Of a stretch of DNA of 64,000 nt, positions 44,786 to 55,560 are shown piece after piece; position 1 is the stretch's first letter; each line of letters starts with the position of its first letter. The stretch spans positions 248,001-312,000 of the forward strand of contig JAGFNK010000005.1 in the NCBI GenBank assembly GCA_025769875.1, given 5' to 3'. Under the pieces are notes generated by a model. That model was not told the origin of the DNA and ran no database searches. It saw only the letters and a program-made list of their open reading frames with translations. The DNA comes from Russula earlei (lineage: Eukaryota > Basidiomycota > Agaricomycetes > Russulales > Russulaceae). A program made the translations under genes and the position numbers.

Positions 44786-47700
44786 TCAGCCCGGGTGGCG
44801 CGCGTTCTCTCCCATTTCCATCGCGAGACCTTTGTGCTTCTCGCAGCTGGGACCCTTTTTCAATACATTGGCTACTGGCTCTTCTGATGGAGTGTAGGCA
44901 AGATTGGTCCCCTGCAAGTCGACATTCTGCTGCAAGATAATGGTGTCACACCTCGGTGTGTTCTGGTGCAGTTGTGGAACTCGGGGTTCCTGGTACTGGC
45001 GATGGTCGGCTGGTTGTCGACATGAACATGAGGGATTGTGAGGAGATGGGTCTTCTGGCCCAATCCAGTGAGTGGTTGCCTCAGCCTGGCGGCTTCTTCG
45101 GCGGCGCGTGCGCCCGCAGTGTGCTCTGCCTCGGTGCTCAAGGGTGCAACCGGGGCTTGCTTCTTTTGGCTCCAGTTTATGGCTCTGCCTGTCAACATGA
45201 AGATGAAGTCCAGAATGGGCTTTGCTGGTCCAATCGGGGTCGACATGTCTGACCAAGATCGGCTGGATGCCGGAGTCGCGCTGGAAGGTCGGGCGGTGGT
45301 CGCTCGTACCTCGGGCGTACTGGGTCGCGCGGTTGCGCATGTATTGGTGGTTATTCCCTGGGCACATTTCCATGAAGATCTTGTCCATCTGCTCTCCGTC
45401 TAGGTAGGTGGACTTGATGTCCGTCTGATGGACTTCTCGACTTCGTTCTGCGGCGAGGCCCAGGGTGTTGCAAGGGAGTGCCAGTTCTCTGGCGGCACGA
45501 TGTCGTCGGGGTCGTTGTCCTCGACTTAGGTGAGTCCCTGCGTGATGACGCGGGCCTTGCATTTTTGGTTTTTGTGGTTTGACCCCCTCTTTATTAGGAA
45601 GGTCTCTTCGCTTCCCCGCTGCGTCTCCGTTCTGCGGGCGTGGCACACTTTTGAGAATGCCCATGTTTTCGGACACGCGTTTCTCTTTGTTGCACGCCTT
45701 TGCCCGTTCGGTAAAATCTGCATGGGTTGTCGCCTCAGCATAGGACTTGGGGTTAATGGCTACATTTTTGTGTGCCGCGTTTCCCTGCTCGGTATGTTTC
45801 ATTCGGTGCTCATGCGGGATGGGGGAATGGCGAGCGTCCTTGTCATGGACGGGTGTGCGAGTGGCGCGTTTTGGGCGCATTTCAGGTTGTGAGGAAGGTT
45901 GGTCCTCAGGTGCGTTGTTATCGCGTTGCAGCTGTGTGTCTTGCGGTTTGGCATGCGATGCCTTTTCCGCTTCTTCTTCATTCGGCTCCTCCGCTTCGTC
46001 GCCTTGGTCGGGTGTGAGCGCGCGTGTGATGCGCTTTGGTGGTCCCGTGGCGGATTGCGCAGGTGAGTCTTCTGCCTTGTGAATTGTGAGCTGACTTTGT
46101 GGTGTTTCAGGCTGAGCAGGTGGAATCGCATCCACTATGACGCCCTGTGGTTCGGCGCGCGGCGCCTGCTCCGCGTTGTCTGCCTGTTTCAGGCTGAGCG
46201 GGCAGGGGCTCCTCTGCTCTGACGCCTTGCGGCTTCGTGTGCGGCGGCTGTTCCGCGTTGTCTGCTGGTTCCGCTTTCGCCGCCCCCTCAACTTCGCTCT
46301 CATTTCCCCTTTTTCGACTCTTTCGACTGCGTCGTCGAATTCGAGGATCACGCGCTTGATGCGCGATGTGGGGCCCCCTTCGTCGGATATGACGGCGCGG
46401 GGTTGAAGGGTGCGGGGGGTGGGGAGATGTGCAGGCTTGTATGCCTGCTGGTGATATGCGTGGCCCGGGAACGTGTGCACCAGCGACCTTCGGGTCAGCG
46501 TGGTGGGTCTCTTCTCCGGGGCGTGTGCAGACGCGCGCGTTCCGAGGACGTGCGGCTGAGAGGGGTCGGGGTTGTCCCCGCTCCGTGCCTCTTCGAGCGT
46601 CAAGTCGTCCAAGGCGCGCGTGGACGGTTTTGTGTCTGTACGCGTCGCCCAGACCCTATTAAGAGGTGTCCGGGTCGCGCGTTCGGCGACGTCGGTGAGA
46701 TGTGGCATATCCGGGTTGGTGGTCTGGTGCTTAATTTCCTTTTCTGCTAGGGATGTTTGCAATGCCTGCCCGGTGTGTTTGCCCCCTCCATTCATACAGG
46801 AGGTCTTCAAGCGTTGGCCGGCTTTGGGCTTAACGCGCGCGGTGTGCGGTTGGAGGTGCTGGGGCGCTTCCGATTTGCGCTTCAGCCTGCCGGCGCGTTC
46901 CTGTGGTTTATCGTCTGTCCGGGTCGCAACCTGTTCGGAGCATGTGTCCGAGGAGGCCCGGAAGATCGTCGTGCGCGCGGTAAGCGCGGCTTCGGTTTTG
47001 TGGCCGCCTTCCGCGAGAGGTTGGTGTGGCATTGCTGTGCGCGCCGACTCGAATGTTGGCATTTCGATGGCCATAATGTATAAGTTGTCATGTAATGTTC
47101 CCTCACAAGTCAATTTGTTTGCTTTATTGTATATCCCGCAAGTCTGCCCCTGGAAGCGCACTTCCGCCCCGCGTTGAGCGAGGTGGGAGACCGATAAGAG
47201 GTTTCCATTGAGGTCCGGTACGTGCAGGACGTCGTGGAGTATCGCAGTACTCCACACGCCGCGTGCGCGCATCCGGACTAGCACTTGTCCGGTTCCGGTG
47301 GCGGTTATTGCGCTATCGTCGCCTAAGGCGACTTGAATGGGCGATGCGAGCGGGGTGAGATGTGTGAACCAATTTGAGTGGGGAGTCATGATTCTTGAGG
47401 CTCCGGAGTCGAGGAGCCAGCCGTTTCTGAGATTGGCGGCTCGGAGTTGCTCTCGGGTCGTGGACGCACGGATTGGCTCATCTTCGACTGCCAGATGTAA
47501 TGAAATGCTGTTATCGGATGTGGGGACGTATGCGATGGCAGCGCTGGCTGGTAGCTGAGCTACAGGCGTCGCCACGATGTGCGCGCTTGTGCCGGTCCCA
47601 GTGGTCGTGGGCGTCGCTGCGTTGTGCGCACCCGTGCCAGTCATTGCGGGCGTGGGCGTCGCTGCGATGTGCGCGCTTGTGCCGGTCCCAGTGGTCGTGG

Positions 47701-48577
47701 GCGTCGCTGCGTTGTGCGCACCCGTGCCAGTCCTAGCTGCTGCTGCTTTGTCCTCCAGTTTTCCGTGAATTTTCCAGCATTTGTGTGTATTGTGCCCCCT
47801 GCGTCTGCAGTGAGTGCACTGTGATGTTGTGCCTTTCTCGCTTTGCGTTTCCCGGCTCTTTCTCATTTGGGTCGCCTTTGCAATGTGAGTCGTAGCCGCG
47901 TCACCGGTCGGTCGGATCCGACGCTCCTCATGGAGGATGCGGTCTGTGACGTGCTCGGCTGTAAGCAGGTTGGGCGGCGTCGAGTGAAGAGTGGCCTTGA
48001 GTTTGGCCATGTTTTCCGGTAGCGCGAGAATTAGCATCCATATGAGGGTTTTCTCGTCGATGGGGTATCCGAATTTTTCGAGGGCTCGGGCGGCGTGCAA
48101 CTGTCGGATTATTTGAGGAGCCATGGGTTCAGTTTCGGAGAACGTGACCCGGTATAGGTCCATAAGTAAATGTGCGACGCGTTGCTCGCCCTTCCCTGCA
48201 AAATGTTTTTCGAGTGTGTCCCAAGTATGTTTGGCTCCAGCAATGCCTAGGGCAGTGTCGAGAGCGTGCCCTTTTAACGTGAGTAAAATGTGGGCGTGTG
48301 CTTCGCGATCTTTCTGCTCCCAGTCGGCGAAGCCGCTCGGGTCATTGCTGGGGTCCGGTTTTGAGTATGTCCCTCTTATGATTTCCATCAGGCCGTTTGT
48401 TTTGAATACTGCCTCTATTTCAGCTTTCCATTGTGTGTACGCGACCGTGCCACCTTCGAAGAGTGGTCCGTCGTAACCGTGTTGGCCGCCCATGTAAGTT
48501 TTTCCCGCGGCTCCTACGGTGGGAGCGTGGCTGCCTCTCGAGGGCGCGACGTTTGCGGTTGCTGTGGGGGCGCTCAT
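44786..48577 (-). CDS. Copia polyprotein with collapsed Pol region
   Basis: One open frame of 1263 residues. Gag occupies residues 1-280 (YTQWKAEIEAVFKTNG) with the knuckle CTHCRRRGHNTHKC. An internal repeat of about 32 residues (GTGAHNAATP and GTGTSAHI) follows twice. The aspartic protease is intact in appearance (WLLDSGASRIMT). The integrase catalytic core is deleted, leaving only a stub like GGGKHTGQALQTSLAEKEIK. Reverse transcriptase is a fragment (NPKSYAEATTHADF, then DIKSTYLDGE) and the catalytic YxDD region is not seen. RNase H motifs appear only in another frame. It probably makes Gag and protease but no functional Pol. Confidence 0.8.
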   Translation of the reverse strand: MSAPTATANVAPSRGSHAPTVGAAGKTYMGGQHGYDGPLFEGGTVAYTQWKAEIEAVFKTNGLMEIIRGTYSKPDPSNDPSGFADWEQKDREAHAHILLTLKGHALDTALGIAGAKHTWDTLEKHFAGKGEQRVAHLLMDLYRVTFSETEPMAPQIIRQLHAARALEKFGYPIDEKTLIWMLILALPENMAKLKATLHSTPPNLLTAEHVTDRILHEERRIRPTGDAATTHIAKATQMRKSRETQSEKGTTSQCTHCRRRGHNTHKCWKIHGKLEDKAAAARTGTGAHNAATPTTTGTGTSAHIAATPTPAMTGTGAHNAATPTTTGTGTSAHIVATPVAQLPASAAIAYVPTSDNSISLHLAVEDEPIRASTTREQLRAANLRNGWLLDSGASRIMTPHSNWFTHLTPLASPIQVALGDDSAITATGTGQVLVRMRARGVWSTAILHDVLHVPDLNGNLLSVSHLAQRGAEVRFQGQTCGIYNKANKLTCEGTLHDNLYIMAIEMPTFESARTAMPHQPLAEGGHKTEAALTARTTIFRASSDTCSEQVATRTDDKPQERAGRLKRKSEAPQHLQPHTARVKPKAGQRLKTSCMNGGGKHTGQALQTSLAEKEIKHQTTNPDMPHLTDVAERATRTPLNRVWATRTDTKPSTRALDDLTLEEARSGDNPDPSQPHVLGTRASAHAPEKRPTTLTRRSLVHTFPGHAYHQQAYKPAHLPTPRTLQPRAVISDEGGPTSRIKRVILEFDDAVERVEKGEMRAKLRGRRKRNQQTTRNSRRTRSRKASEQRSPCPLSLKQADNAEQAPRAEPQGVIVDAIPPAQPETPQSQLTIHKAEDSPAQSATGPPKRITRALTPDQGDEAEEPNEEEAEKASHAKPQDTQLQRDNNAPEDQPSSQPEMRPKRATRTPVHDKDARHSPIPHEHRMKHTEQGNAAHKNVAINPKSYAEATTHADFTERAKACNKEKRVSENMGILKSVPRPQNGDAAGKRRDLPNKEGVKPQKPKMQGPRHHAGTHLSRGQRPRRHRAARELALPCNTLGLAAERSREVHQTDIKSTYLDGEQMDKIFMEMCPGNNHQYMRNRATQYARGTSDHRPTFQRDSGIQPILVRHVDPDWTSKAHSGLHLHVDRQSHKLEPKEASPGCTLEHRGRAHCGRTRRRRSRQAEATTHWIGPEDPSPHNPSCSCRQPADHRQYQEPRVPQLHQNTPRCDTIILQQNVDLQGTNLAYTPSEEPVANVLKKGPSCEKHKGLAMEMGENARHPG

Positions 48578-48631
48578 GGCGTTTCGTTATGCGATGTGGA
48601 AGCTGCTGGGAGTTCGTGATGTCAGGGACGA

Positions 48632-48646
48632 CCAGGTCTCATAATC
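48632..48646 (-). promoter_or_regulatory. Primer-binding site, half-tRNA type (elongator tRNA-Met)
   Basis: Read on the minus strand directly after the 5' LTR: GATTATGAGACCTGG. Its complement CCAGGTCTCATAATC fits the anticodon stem-loop of an elongator tRNA-Met (anticodon CAU). The older relative keeps a near copy at 2445-2458. Confidence 0.6.
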
Positions 48647-48892
48647 TGTTGGAGCTATGGAATAAGGGCTCAGTCTTGTGTGTAAAAGACTGTATTCAGG
48701 TTAGTATGCTAACCTATGGAATAAGGGCTATGTACAGTATTAGCTATAAAGGAATGTAAAGGAAGGTGTAGTACTGACCTCAGTCTTGTGTGTAAAAGAC
48801 TGAGGAAAACGAACGATAACTAAATTCGAATTATTTACACGTACGGTCCGGATTGTCCGTTCGCGCGGCACTTAGCGGCTGCACGTCCAACA
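48647..48892 (-). repeat. 5' LTR of the recent Copia element
   Basis: 246 bp, same sequence as 44533-44778; followed by the duplication AGCAG. Confidence 0.93.
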
Positions 48893-49278
48893 AGCAGCGC
48901 CAAGACCGAGTCACCGAGGGGTAATCGAGTTCGGCTGTCCAATTGCTAGTCGGTCGGTGACAGTATGTTGAACGTGCAGCCGCTAAGTGCCGCGCGAACG
49001 GACAACCCGGACCGTGCGTGTAGATAATTACGATTTAGTTAGTTATTGTCTTTTTCCTCACAGACAAGTAAGCCATCTTGCAGCTGCGCAGCCAAGATCA
49101 CAAAATGGAGGTTCAACAATTGCATGTGAAAGGAATGATAACCATAATATGGATGACGTCGGTGTGCGGGAGAAGACTAGAACAAGGTGGAACTAGGTTC
49201 AATGTCTCTGATACCTGCAAATGTTTCCATACCGAGGGCCATGGATAATGGGGGTTGGGTTGGGACACCACAATAGGT
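48893..49278. other. Spacer with an LTR fragment in opposite orientation
   Basis: At 48966-49069 a diverged copy of the Copia LTR start (TGTTGAACGTGCAGCCGC) lies in plus orientation, so it forms an inverted repeat with the end of the adjacent 5' LTR. It is truncated after about 100 bp. No gene otherwise. Confidence 0.7.
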
Positions 49279-49566
49279 CTACTCCTCTCCTTCTCCGTCT
49301 CCGCTACTGTCTTCGTCTTCTTTCTTCGTGTTCGCCTCTTTTCCGAGTTCCCTATCTCCCACGGCGTCCCTCCACACTGTGAGCTCTGCACCCGTTACGG
49401 CTTTGACCTCATCGATCGCAGCTCGGAGCGAGTCATAATATTCCTTGTAGCCGCTTCCATTGGGAGCGACTGGACGCGTGTGGGACGTAGATGACTCTGG
49501 TTTCGAACGTGGTGTCCCTTCTGGAACTACGAGATCATAGGTAACGGCAACGACCCGCTGAGCCAT
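49279..49566 (-). CDS. Small acidic-tailed protein, possibly KEOPS subunit Gon7
   Basis: A 95-residue single-exon protein starting MAQRVVAVTYDLVVPEG. The middle has a helix YYDSLRAAIDEVKAVTG followed by LTVWRDAVGD, and the tail is a Glu/Asp/Lys run. Size, helix spacing and acidic tail resemble fungal Gon7, a subunit of the EKC/KEOPS complex that makes t6A in tRNA. The family is weakly conserved, so this is tentative. Confidence 0.5.
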   Translation of the reverse strand: MAQRVVAVTYDLVVPEGTPRSKPESSTSHTRPVAPNGSGYKEYYDSLRAAIDEVKAVTGAELTVWRDAVGDRELGKEANTKKEDEDSSGDGEGEE

Positions 49567-49897
49567 GACTAGTTGGACGGAGAATCGTGGCCGTGGTAAA
49601 GACTGACTGGCGCCCACGTGCGCCAAGATTTTTACATCTTGGTTATTCACGGTAAACGATTTGCAACAACAACGTGAAAATGCTGCGCTCACTCAGTCAA
49701 CGTCTGATACCCATCACCACCACATCCAAAATGCCTGTGTATCAGCAATAACGCTTCTCGCTCACGCTTCGGTTTCCCTCTTCTCATAGACTTCTTTCTC
49801 ACACCCAGTTTCTTTCGCTTTCAACACACACACTCAAAAACCACACATTTTTGGCTTTTATCGTAACAGGTCCACAGGAACCTCTAATTAGACATAG

Positions 49898-52800
49898 AGA
49901 TACCACATAGAAGCACTAGACGAAGGACCATTCATAGCCCAACTTTGGAATCCCATCTCCCCCACAGTCAACCTCCCACCACTCAAAAACCTTTCCAACT
50001 ACTCTCCAACTCAGGTCGTTGACGCCTTGGCCAACCTCCGCGCCCTCTATTTTTCGTCACCACTCGTGGAGAGCTTGCGACTTCGGACGAACTCCAAACC
50101 ATATGCCTCTGCCGAAGAGGACGAGGATCTCGTCTCACCCTTGGATGACTTACGTGCAGACGAGTTCGAGCGTGCTTTTGCCATAAAATGGTTGATTGGT
50201 TTCACCTCGCGGTCTGATTTATGGATGTTCTCCGTTCCTGAACCAGAAATAAAGGCATATACATGCGCTGTCGACGAAGCTGCCTCCGATGCGCCGCTTC
50301 TTAGCGAGGATCATACCTCCGTGGGTCTGCAGAGCTGGGCGAGCTCGATCCTCCTGGCGGAACGTCTGTGCGCCCATCCGCGCAAGTTCAACCTGGTTGC
50401 TGTCACTACACGGGGTGTAGGTTTGCGCGTGCTCGAGCTCGGTGCGGGAACGGGTCTCGTCAGCATAGCCGTGGCGCGGATTGCAGCAAGTGGGCAGTGT
50501 CGCACGTCCCCGCCGTTTATCGTCGCGACAGACTTTCATCCCGACGTACTGGCGAACTTCCAGCGCAATGTGGACGCCAATGGCAATACACAAAGCATCA
50601 TCGTGCGGGAACTCGACTGGTCGCGACCGAACCTTGGTACTATTGCTTACCGAGTGTTACCACGGGTACTAGTGTTTCACCACCATACTGATAACACTTT
50701 CTAAGCCCCAAAACATCTCTGATCTTCTTCAAATTGATGATCTGAGAGGCTATAAGTATTAGGAACATTCCTACGATTTTTTCCTGATTTGTGGTTGAGG
50801 TTCGAGGTCAGCAGAAGCTACATTATGAGGAGTGAATCACATATTTTTAACATTGAGATACAAGGAGCAAACTGATCCTTCCCATTTTTTTTCTCATATC
50901 AGCAATATATATTTCCTATGGAGACTGAGAGCAATTGTACCATGATCATAGAGCAGTTTGTGGTTTTCCGGCCCACCGTGACATTTCACCAACATAATTT
51001 AAGTGCTGACAAGTGTGCTATTTTGGGCAAATTCGATCAACATCGAAATGAATGGGGAGGCAGCGTCTCAACCATCGATCCCCAACTCTCATGTCAACTT
51101 CACAACTCTCCACGGCCCCTCCACATCTTCCCATCCTTTCACCCCGCTGTCTGCCCCTTGTAAGGTATGTGAGCCCGCTGACCGGGAAACTCACATGACC
51201 TGCACTCGCCCCCACTTCCCGCGCGTCCCTCGCCCACGCGTCTTCCTTTCCCTTCGTCTTTCGTCTCCCTCTTCTCTCGTCCCTCGCCCACGCGTCCTCC
51301 TTCCTATCCTCCTTCCCTTTCCTTCTCCTTCCCTCCCACACTCTCCATTCGACGTCATCCCCTCGCGTTCCCCACTCTGCGCCTGGGAACTGTGACAACG
51401 GCTCAAGACGATTGCCGTTGACAGTCACTCGCCTCGTCCTCGCCCCCGCCACGCGCATACATACGAACGCGGATGACGCACGCGCAGACATCATCGCCAC
51501 TCGATCCGAGGGCTCGCTACCCATAGCTTCTCGTCCCTTCGTCATCGCCGCACCGCCTCGTGCTCTTGACTTGCAGTCAGAGGAGTAGCATTTTTGTATT
51601 TAAGTATCAGTAGCTACTATCTTGTCCAGTAGCTATAGCTGAGCAGCTCAGTGAATGGGATCAGGTTTTCTAGTATTTGCATTGACCCTTTTGTGTGGCT
51701 AAGAACACCTTGACTCCCTCAAGCTCTCACTCTTCTCCTTCAAGAAGACACACACACTCTCTCTCTCTCGCGCGTTGCGTCCCGGGGCACGACCTTGCTT
51801 GCTCCCTGCTCCCTTCAGCTCATACCCGCCCTCAGATCAAGCCCCACGGACTCCGCGTGCCCCGACCTGGCGCGCTACACCCTCATTCATTCCCTGCACC
51901 TCACAGAGCATACCATTCACACAATAATTCTGTACATTCCTATACTTCACTTCAATATCCTTTCTTTAATAATGGTAATCCATTCTAATTGTAAATAGAA
52001 CCCTTATTAGTTGTAAACAGTCAAGCTTTTAAATACTTAATGTGTTCTGTTGCAACGCGCTCGAAAACGCACTTCGGCTTGTCAGATGCCGACGTCGGAT
52101 CACAGATTTCGGACATCAAAACTGTTACTTTTGCATGACATGGTGGTGAAACACTAGGTACCTTTTGACATGGGGGCTCGTCGTTGCTTCATCCTCACTT
52201 TTCATTGAGATAATTAGATTTTCTGGTAGCCATGAAGCTTATCTTTTGAACCATGCATGCTATCAGTATAGTTGTGTCATGATCTTGCAGATCCGGAGCA
52301 CGCGCGATTGAGATCGATCGCGGGCAAGTGATGCCAATCACGCGCATGCAAAGGCGACTGAGGGATCGCCCTGATACGATACACATTTTGGTGTGATCTC
52401 ATAAGTACTTAGTTACCCTACATCTCGACTCGTTGATAAGCGTTGATGGTCATATGCTCGATCATCAACGCGCGGGCCTTTTCTCGTAGATCGCGGGCTT
52501 GCATAGCCCGCATAGTTCGTCTATTTAAATCTGTAGTTAGTACTGTTGTTTCCCCTCAGTGATCGCTTACGCGCGCGAGTCACTGAGGTACGTTTATTCG
52601 GTTATCGTACATATGCGCAGTGGACTAATACATAGTCGTTATCTTATCTAGGTAGATATATATATTACAGTGATCGCTTACTCGCGCGAGTCATTCTCAC
52701 GCGCATTCGCCTTGCACGCGCATCTCGCCGCTGCACGCACGTTCGCTCACAGAACCGAATACACCAATTTGTTCACCCCATAGGCCTTAATAAGTCTACA

Positions 52801-53182
52801 AGTTGATGTGGTGTAATTCAGTGATCAGTAAATCGTGGTGAAACACTCGGTAAGCAATAGTAGCCCGCCATCTGACCACCCCTTCGATCTCATCCTCGCT
52901 GCCGACGTTGTTTACGAGCCGTCACATGCGTCCTGGATAGCCATCTGTGTTATGAAACTGCTAGCGTACCCTGCGGGTGTCGTATGGATGATTATAATAG
53001 AACTCGGGTCAGGCGGACGGCATGAAGGATTATGTTTTACGGTCAGTGAGGCGTTCTCACCCAAGGAAGACGGTGCATGGTTGTCAATTCTGGAAAAGGA
53101 GACGTTGCAAAGAATCGGCGGACACGGCCGCGCTGATGAGATGAGTTATGAACTTTTCAAGATTGGATGGGTCGGAGGATAG
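49898..53182 (+). pseudogene. Lysine methyltransferase-family gene split by a TIR element
   Basis: A SAM-dependent methyltransferase of the Methyltransf_16 family. The left half (to 50637) includes the SAM-binding motif LRVLELGAGTGLVSIAVARI and ends RELDWSRPNLG. The right half (from 52863) starts SPPSDHPFDLILAADVVYEP, the next conserved block. Excising 50640-52860 plus one TA rejoins the two halves in frame with no base gained or lost. The 5' end is uncertain: the frame is open from 49898 without a clear ATG, so an upstream exon exists (possibly near 49731). As it stands the protein ends after 50704 and is non-functional. Confidence 0.85.
50640..52860. mobile_element. 2.2-kb non-coding element with 19-bp terminal inverted repeats
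   Basis: Starts CTATTGCTTACCGAGTGTT and ends with its exact inverse complement; flanked by TA (50638-50639 and 52861-52862). TA duplication suggests mobilisation by a Tc1/mariner-type transposase. The interior has no transposase; it contains CT-rich sequence around 51.2-51.4 kb and two copies of a hairpin-forming motif CAGTGATCGCTTAC (near 52.56 and 52.67 kb). Internal open frames look random. It may itself be composite. Confidence 0.82.
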
Positions 53183-53259
53183 CCGTACATGTATTGCACA
53201 TCTCGTAATGTCCAAATGTGGGAGTACATTATCAGATACACATGTAGACATCCATACAG

Positions 53260-54263
53260 TCATGCAACTTTTCGTCCCAACCCGCAGAGGAGCAATGCAG
53301 CGTCCATCAACTCGCTCTCTAGGTCTTTCGGTTTCTCCCTATTGGCAACCCTTTTTGCAGCGACGCTTCTGGCCTCCCACAAAACGTCACTGGCGGCATC
53401 CCCAATCAGACTCCCCATCGGAGTGATGGTCTCATCCTCATCCGTTTCGTCATCATCAGCATCATCATGGCGCGATACCGCGGCACGCTTTCCTACCAGA
53501 CGAGCAGCAGCACACGCCCACTCGAGGGAACGCGCGTGCCTGCGCCTCCCCATCGCAAACTGCACAAATTCCTGTTCCGGCGGGCTGGGAGGCGCGAGCG
53601 GAGACGAGGGCATGTTGTCCCACGGCGACTTGTTCGGGTCCGGACGCTTCGAGGGCGTCCGCTGCGGCGCCGTGCGCAGTTCTGTGCGCCTCGCCATCGT
53701 TTCCAGCGTCGGACGTCGAAGGAGGGACGTTTCGGCGGCGGCAGCGGCAGCGGCAGGAGAGGGGTGCGCGTAGGGCGAGGAAAAGGAGGCGTGCGGGACG
53801 GACGCGCGCGGGGTCCTATGCTGCGATGACGTTCCACGGACCGTAGGAGAGGAGGAAGTCGGCTCCGAGCCTGCTCCCCTCGTCGCTGCGCTGTTGAGGG
53901 ACGCCCTGCGCTCGTTCTGGCGACGGTTCTGGAACCATATCGTCACGACCTTGGGCTCGCTGGTTATCGTCGACGGGATGGAAATTCAAAAAAAAAAAAA
54001 AGGCTCGAATGAGGGAGAGAGAGAGGATGGCGGAGATCGTACAGGTCGAGGTCCCGGGCGAGCGCTTCGCGTTCTTCGCGCGAGGGGTGGGAGGCGCGAT
54101 GGAATAGCTGCTCGAGCATGGCGACCTGGGAGCCGGTGAAACGCTTGCGGGTGCGCTTCGCGGTCGTGGTGGGACGGCGCGGGACGGAGAGGCGCTCATC
54201 GGAGGAGGAGGAGGAGGAGCCGAGGCTGGAGGATGATTCCGAACGGGAGAGGGTAGGGGCCAT
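53260..54263 (-). CDS. Homeobox transcription factor
   Basis: Exons 54043-54263 and 53260-53959 on the minus strand (83-nt intron) give 306 residues. The homeodomain is near the N-terminus: KRTRKRFTGSQVAMLEQLF, SREEREALARDLDLEPKVV, and the recognition helix VTIWFQNRRQNERR with the invariant Trp, Phe, Asn and Arg. The intron splits helix 2 from helix 3. The rest is Ser/Pro/Ala-rich with an acidic run DDADDDETDEDE. Target and pathway unknown. It ends 77 bp from the split methyltransferase gene. Confidence 0.88.
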
Positions 54264-55125
54264 AGGGACCGTGGCGATGAAAGATGGGGCGGAGCGGTGG
54301 CCGCATAAACGGCTTTATACACGGCGTTAGCGGTGTGTGTAGCGAACGCGTCGCGCATGTAAACGCGTCTTGTCCACCACGTGATCGTATTTGAATTTTC
54401 ATCTCAGGAGTTGGTGCCTTCCTCACTTGCTTTTTTTGTTGTGTGAATAATAGATGGACCCTTCATCTGAACCTGGACTTCCCCGACTGCAGAGACGCAA
54501 TGTGGAAGTGTTCGAGTCTGACGGAGCTGTAATCGCTGGTACATCATCCTCTCCATCGATCACCTTGTTCGCGGTGTTGACAGACGCGGTCAGGATTCTG
54601 GCAACACCGCACTCTCCAGTGGGACGAGTTTTATAGATACATAATCACATTCACCACGGCCACGACGACTTGGACCATTTCCCTATGACCTGGCGCAGCA
54701 GAAACATGGTACACCATGTCCGTCCGGCGCTCAGATCGTGCAACCCGTGCAACCCGGACATTACACATTGCTCTCCAACAGCGAGTAGCGCATCGACTCC
54801 CTGCAGCTTCAGGCCTCCAATTCGATGATTAGCTGGTGGGCCTATTCGTGTTGGACTGGTGCCAACTCTCCCCTCGCCCTCGCGATTCCACCCATCCCAA
54901 TACCCCTGGCCGCGTTAGCGAATCAGACCTCTTCAATGGAGAAGCCGGTTCACTTTTTTTTTTTTTGCCTCTTTCAGGAATTTCATTACCGCACCCGTGG
55001 ACGAACCAAGGATGGTAAACGCCTCATAACGGGCCTGCAAGCACAGACATACGGTCGTCTTAAACTCGCGCACATATTTCCACGGCTACATGATGTTGAA
55101 GTGAGCCATCGGTATCACGTACTCA

Positions 55126-55560
55126 TTGAACTCATACCAACACTATCACAGTGGACCGCAAAGGCTACCCGAGCAAGATCATCGACACGGCAGACGTAGC
55201 CTATGTGGGCGGCTCGACAAGATCGACTCAGTGCAGAACGTGATTGCCTTGCTAAGCGATTTACGCGACGCATGGGACAATTACGAATTCGGAGTGGACC
55301 CGAAGGTGTGTTCTATCTCAGGATACGCATTGCTCCTTGGGACTCGACCCTCTGCGCAGAATAATTTCCATATTACTGCATTTACTAACGGAATTGTGGA
55401 TGTCAATGGCCTACGTCTTCAACTGGATCATATGAAAGGCGCGGGCGAACTGGCATGGGCGTACGAAGACTATGACGATGCGTTTGGCGATGGCTGCAAT
55501 CTGTCAAACTGGGGAACCAGAGAAGGGAAAGACCGACTTGAACTTGCATCGACTATTTGA
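55126..55560 (+). CDS. Possible unknown gene fragment
   Basis: A 144-residue open frame whose second half looks protein-like (DNYEFGVDPKVCSISGYALL, then VDVNGLRLQLDHMKGAGELA, acidic end). No domain recognised and no intron pair proven. It may be an exon of a larger gene starting near 54.8 kb, or a relic. Confidence 0.25.
   Translation: MNSYQHYHSGPQRLPEQDHRHGRRSLCGRLDKIDSVQNVIALLSDLRDAWDNYEFGVDPKVCSISGYALLLGTRPSAQNNFHITAFTNGIVDVNGLRLQLDHMKGAGELAWAYEDYDDAFGDGCNLSNWGTREGKDRLELASTI

Larger units (their letters stand above)
44533..48892 (-). mobile_element. Recent non-autonomous Copia element with identical LTRs
   Basis: 4360 bp. LTRs of 246 bp (44533-44778 and 48647-48892) appear identical by eye; both begin TGTTGG and end CCAACA on the plus strand. 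The target-site duplication AGCAG flanks both ends (44528-44532, 48893-48897). The element is on the minus strand with a primer-binding site at 48632-48646. Identical LTRs and an intact duplication show a recent insertion although pol is degraded, so enzymes must come from elsewhere. Confidence 0.93.

Noticed and set aside
45530..47177. Long plus-strand open frames (Cys/Val/Arg-rich)
   Set aside because: Antisense to the Copia polyprotein on the minus strand.
48632..48646. tRNA-like CAGGTCTCATAATC sequence, possible tRNA gene
   Set aside because: Only an anticodon-arm match is present next to an LTR; no acceptor or T arm, so it is a primer-binding site.
51018..51545. 175-residue minus-strand frame inside the TIR element
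   Set aside because: Composition follows CT-rich repeats on the other strand; no transposase motif.
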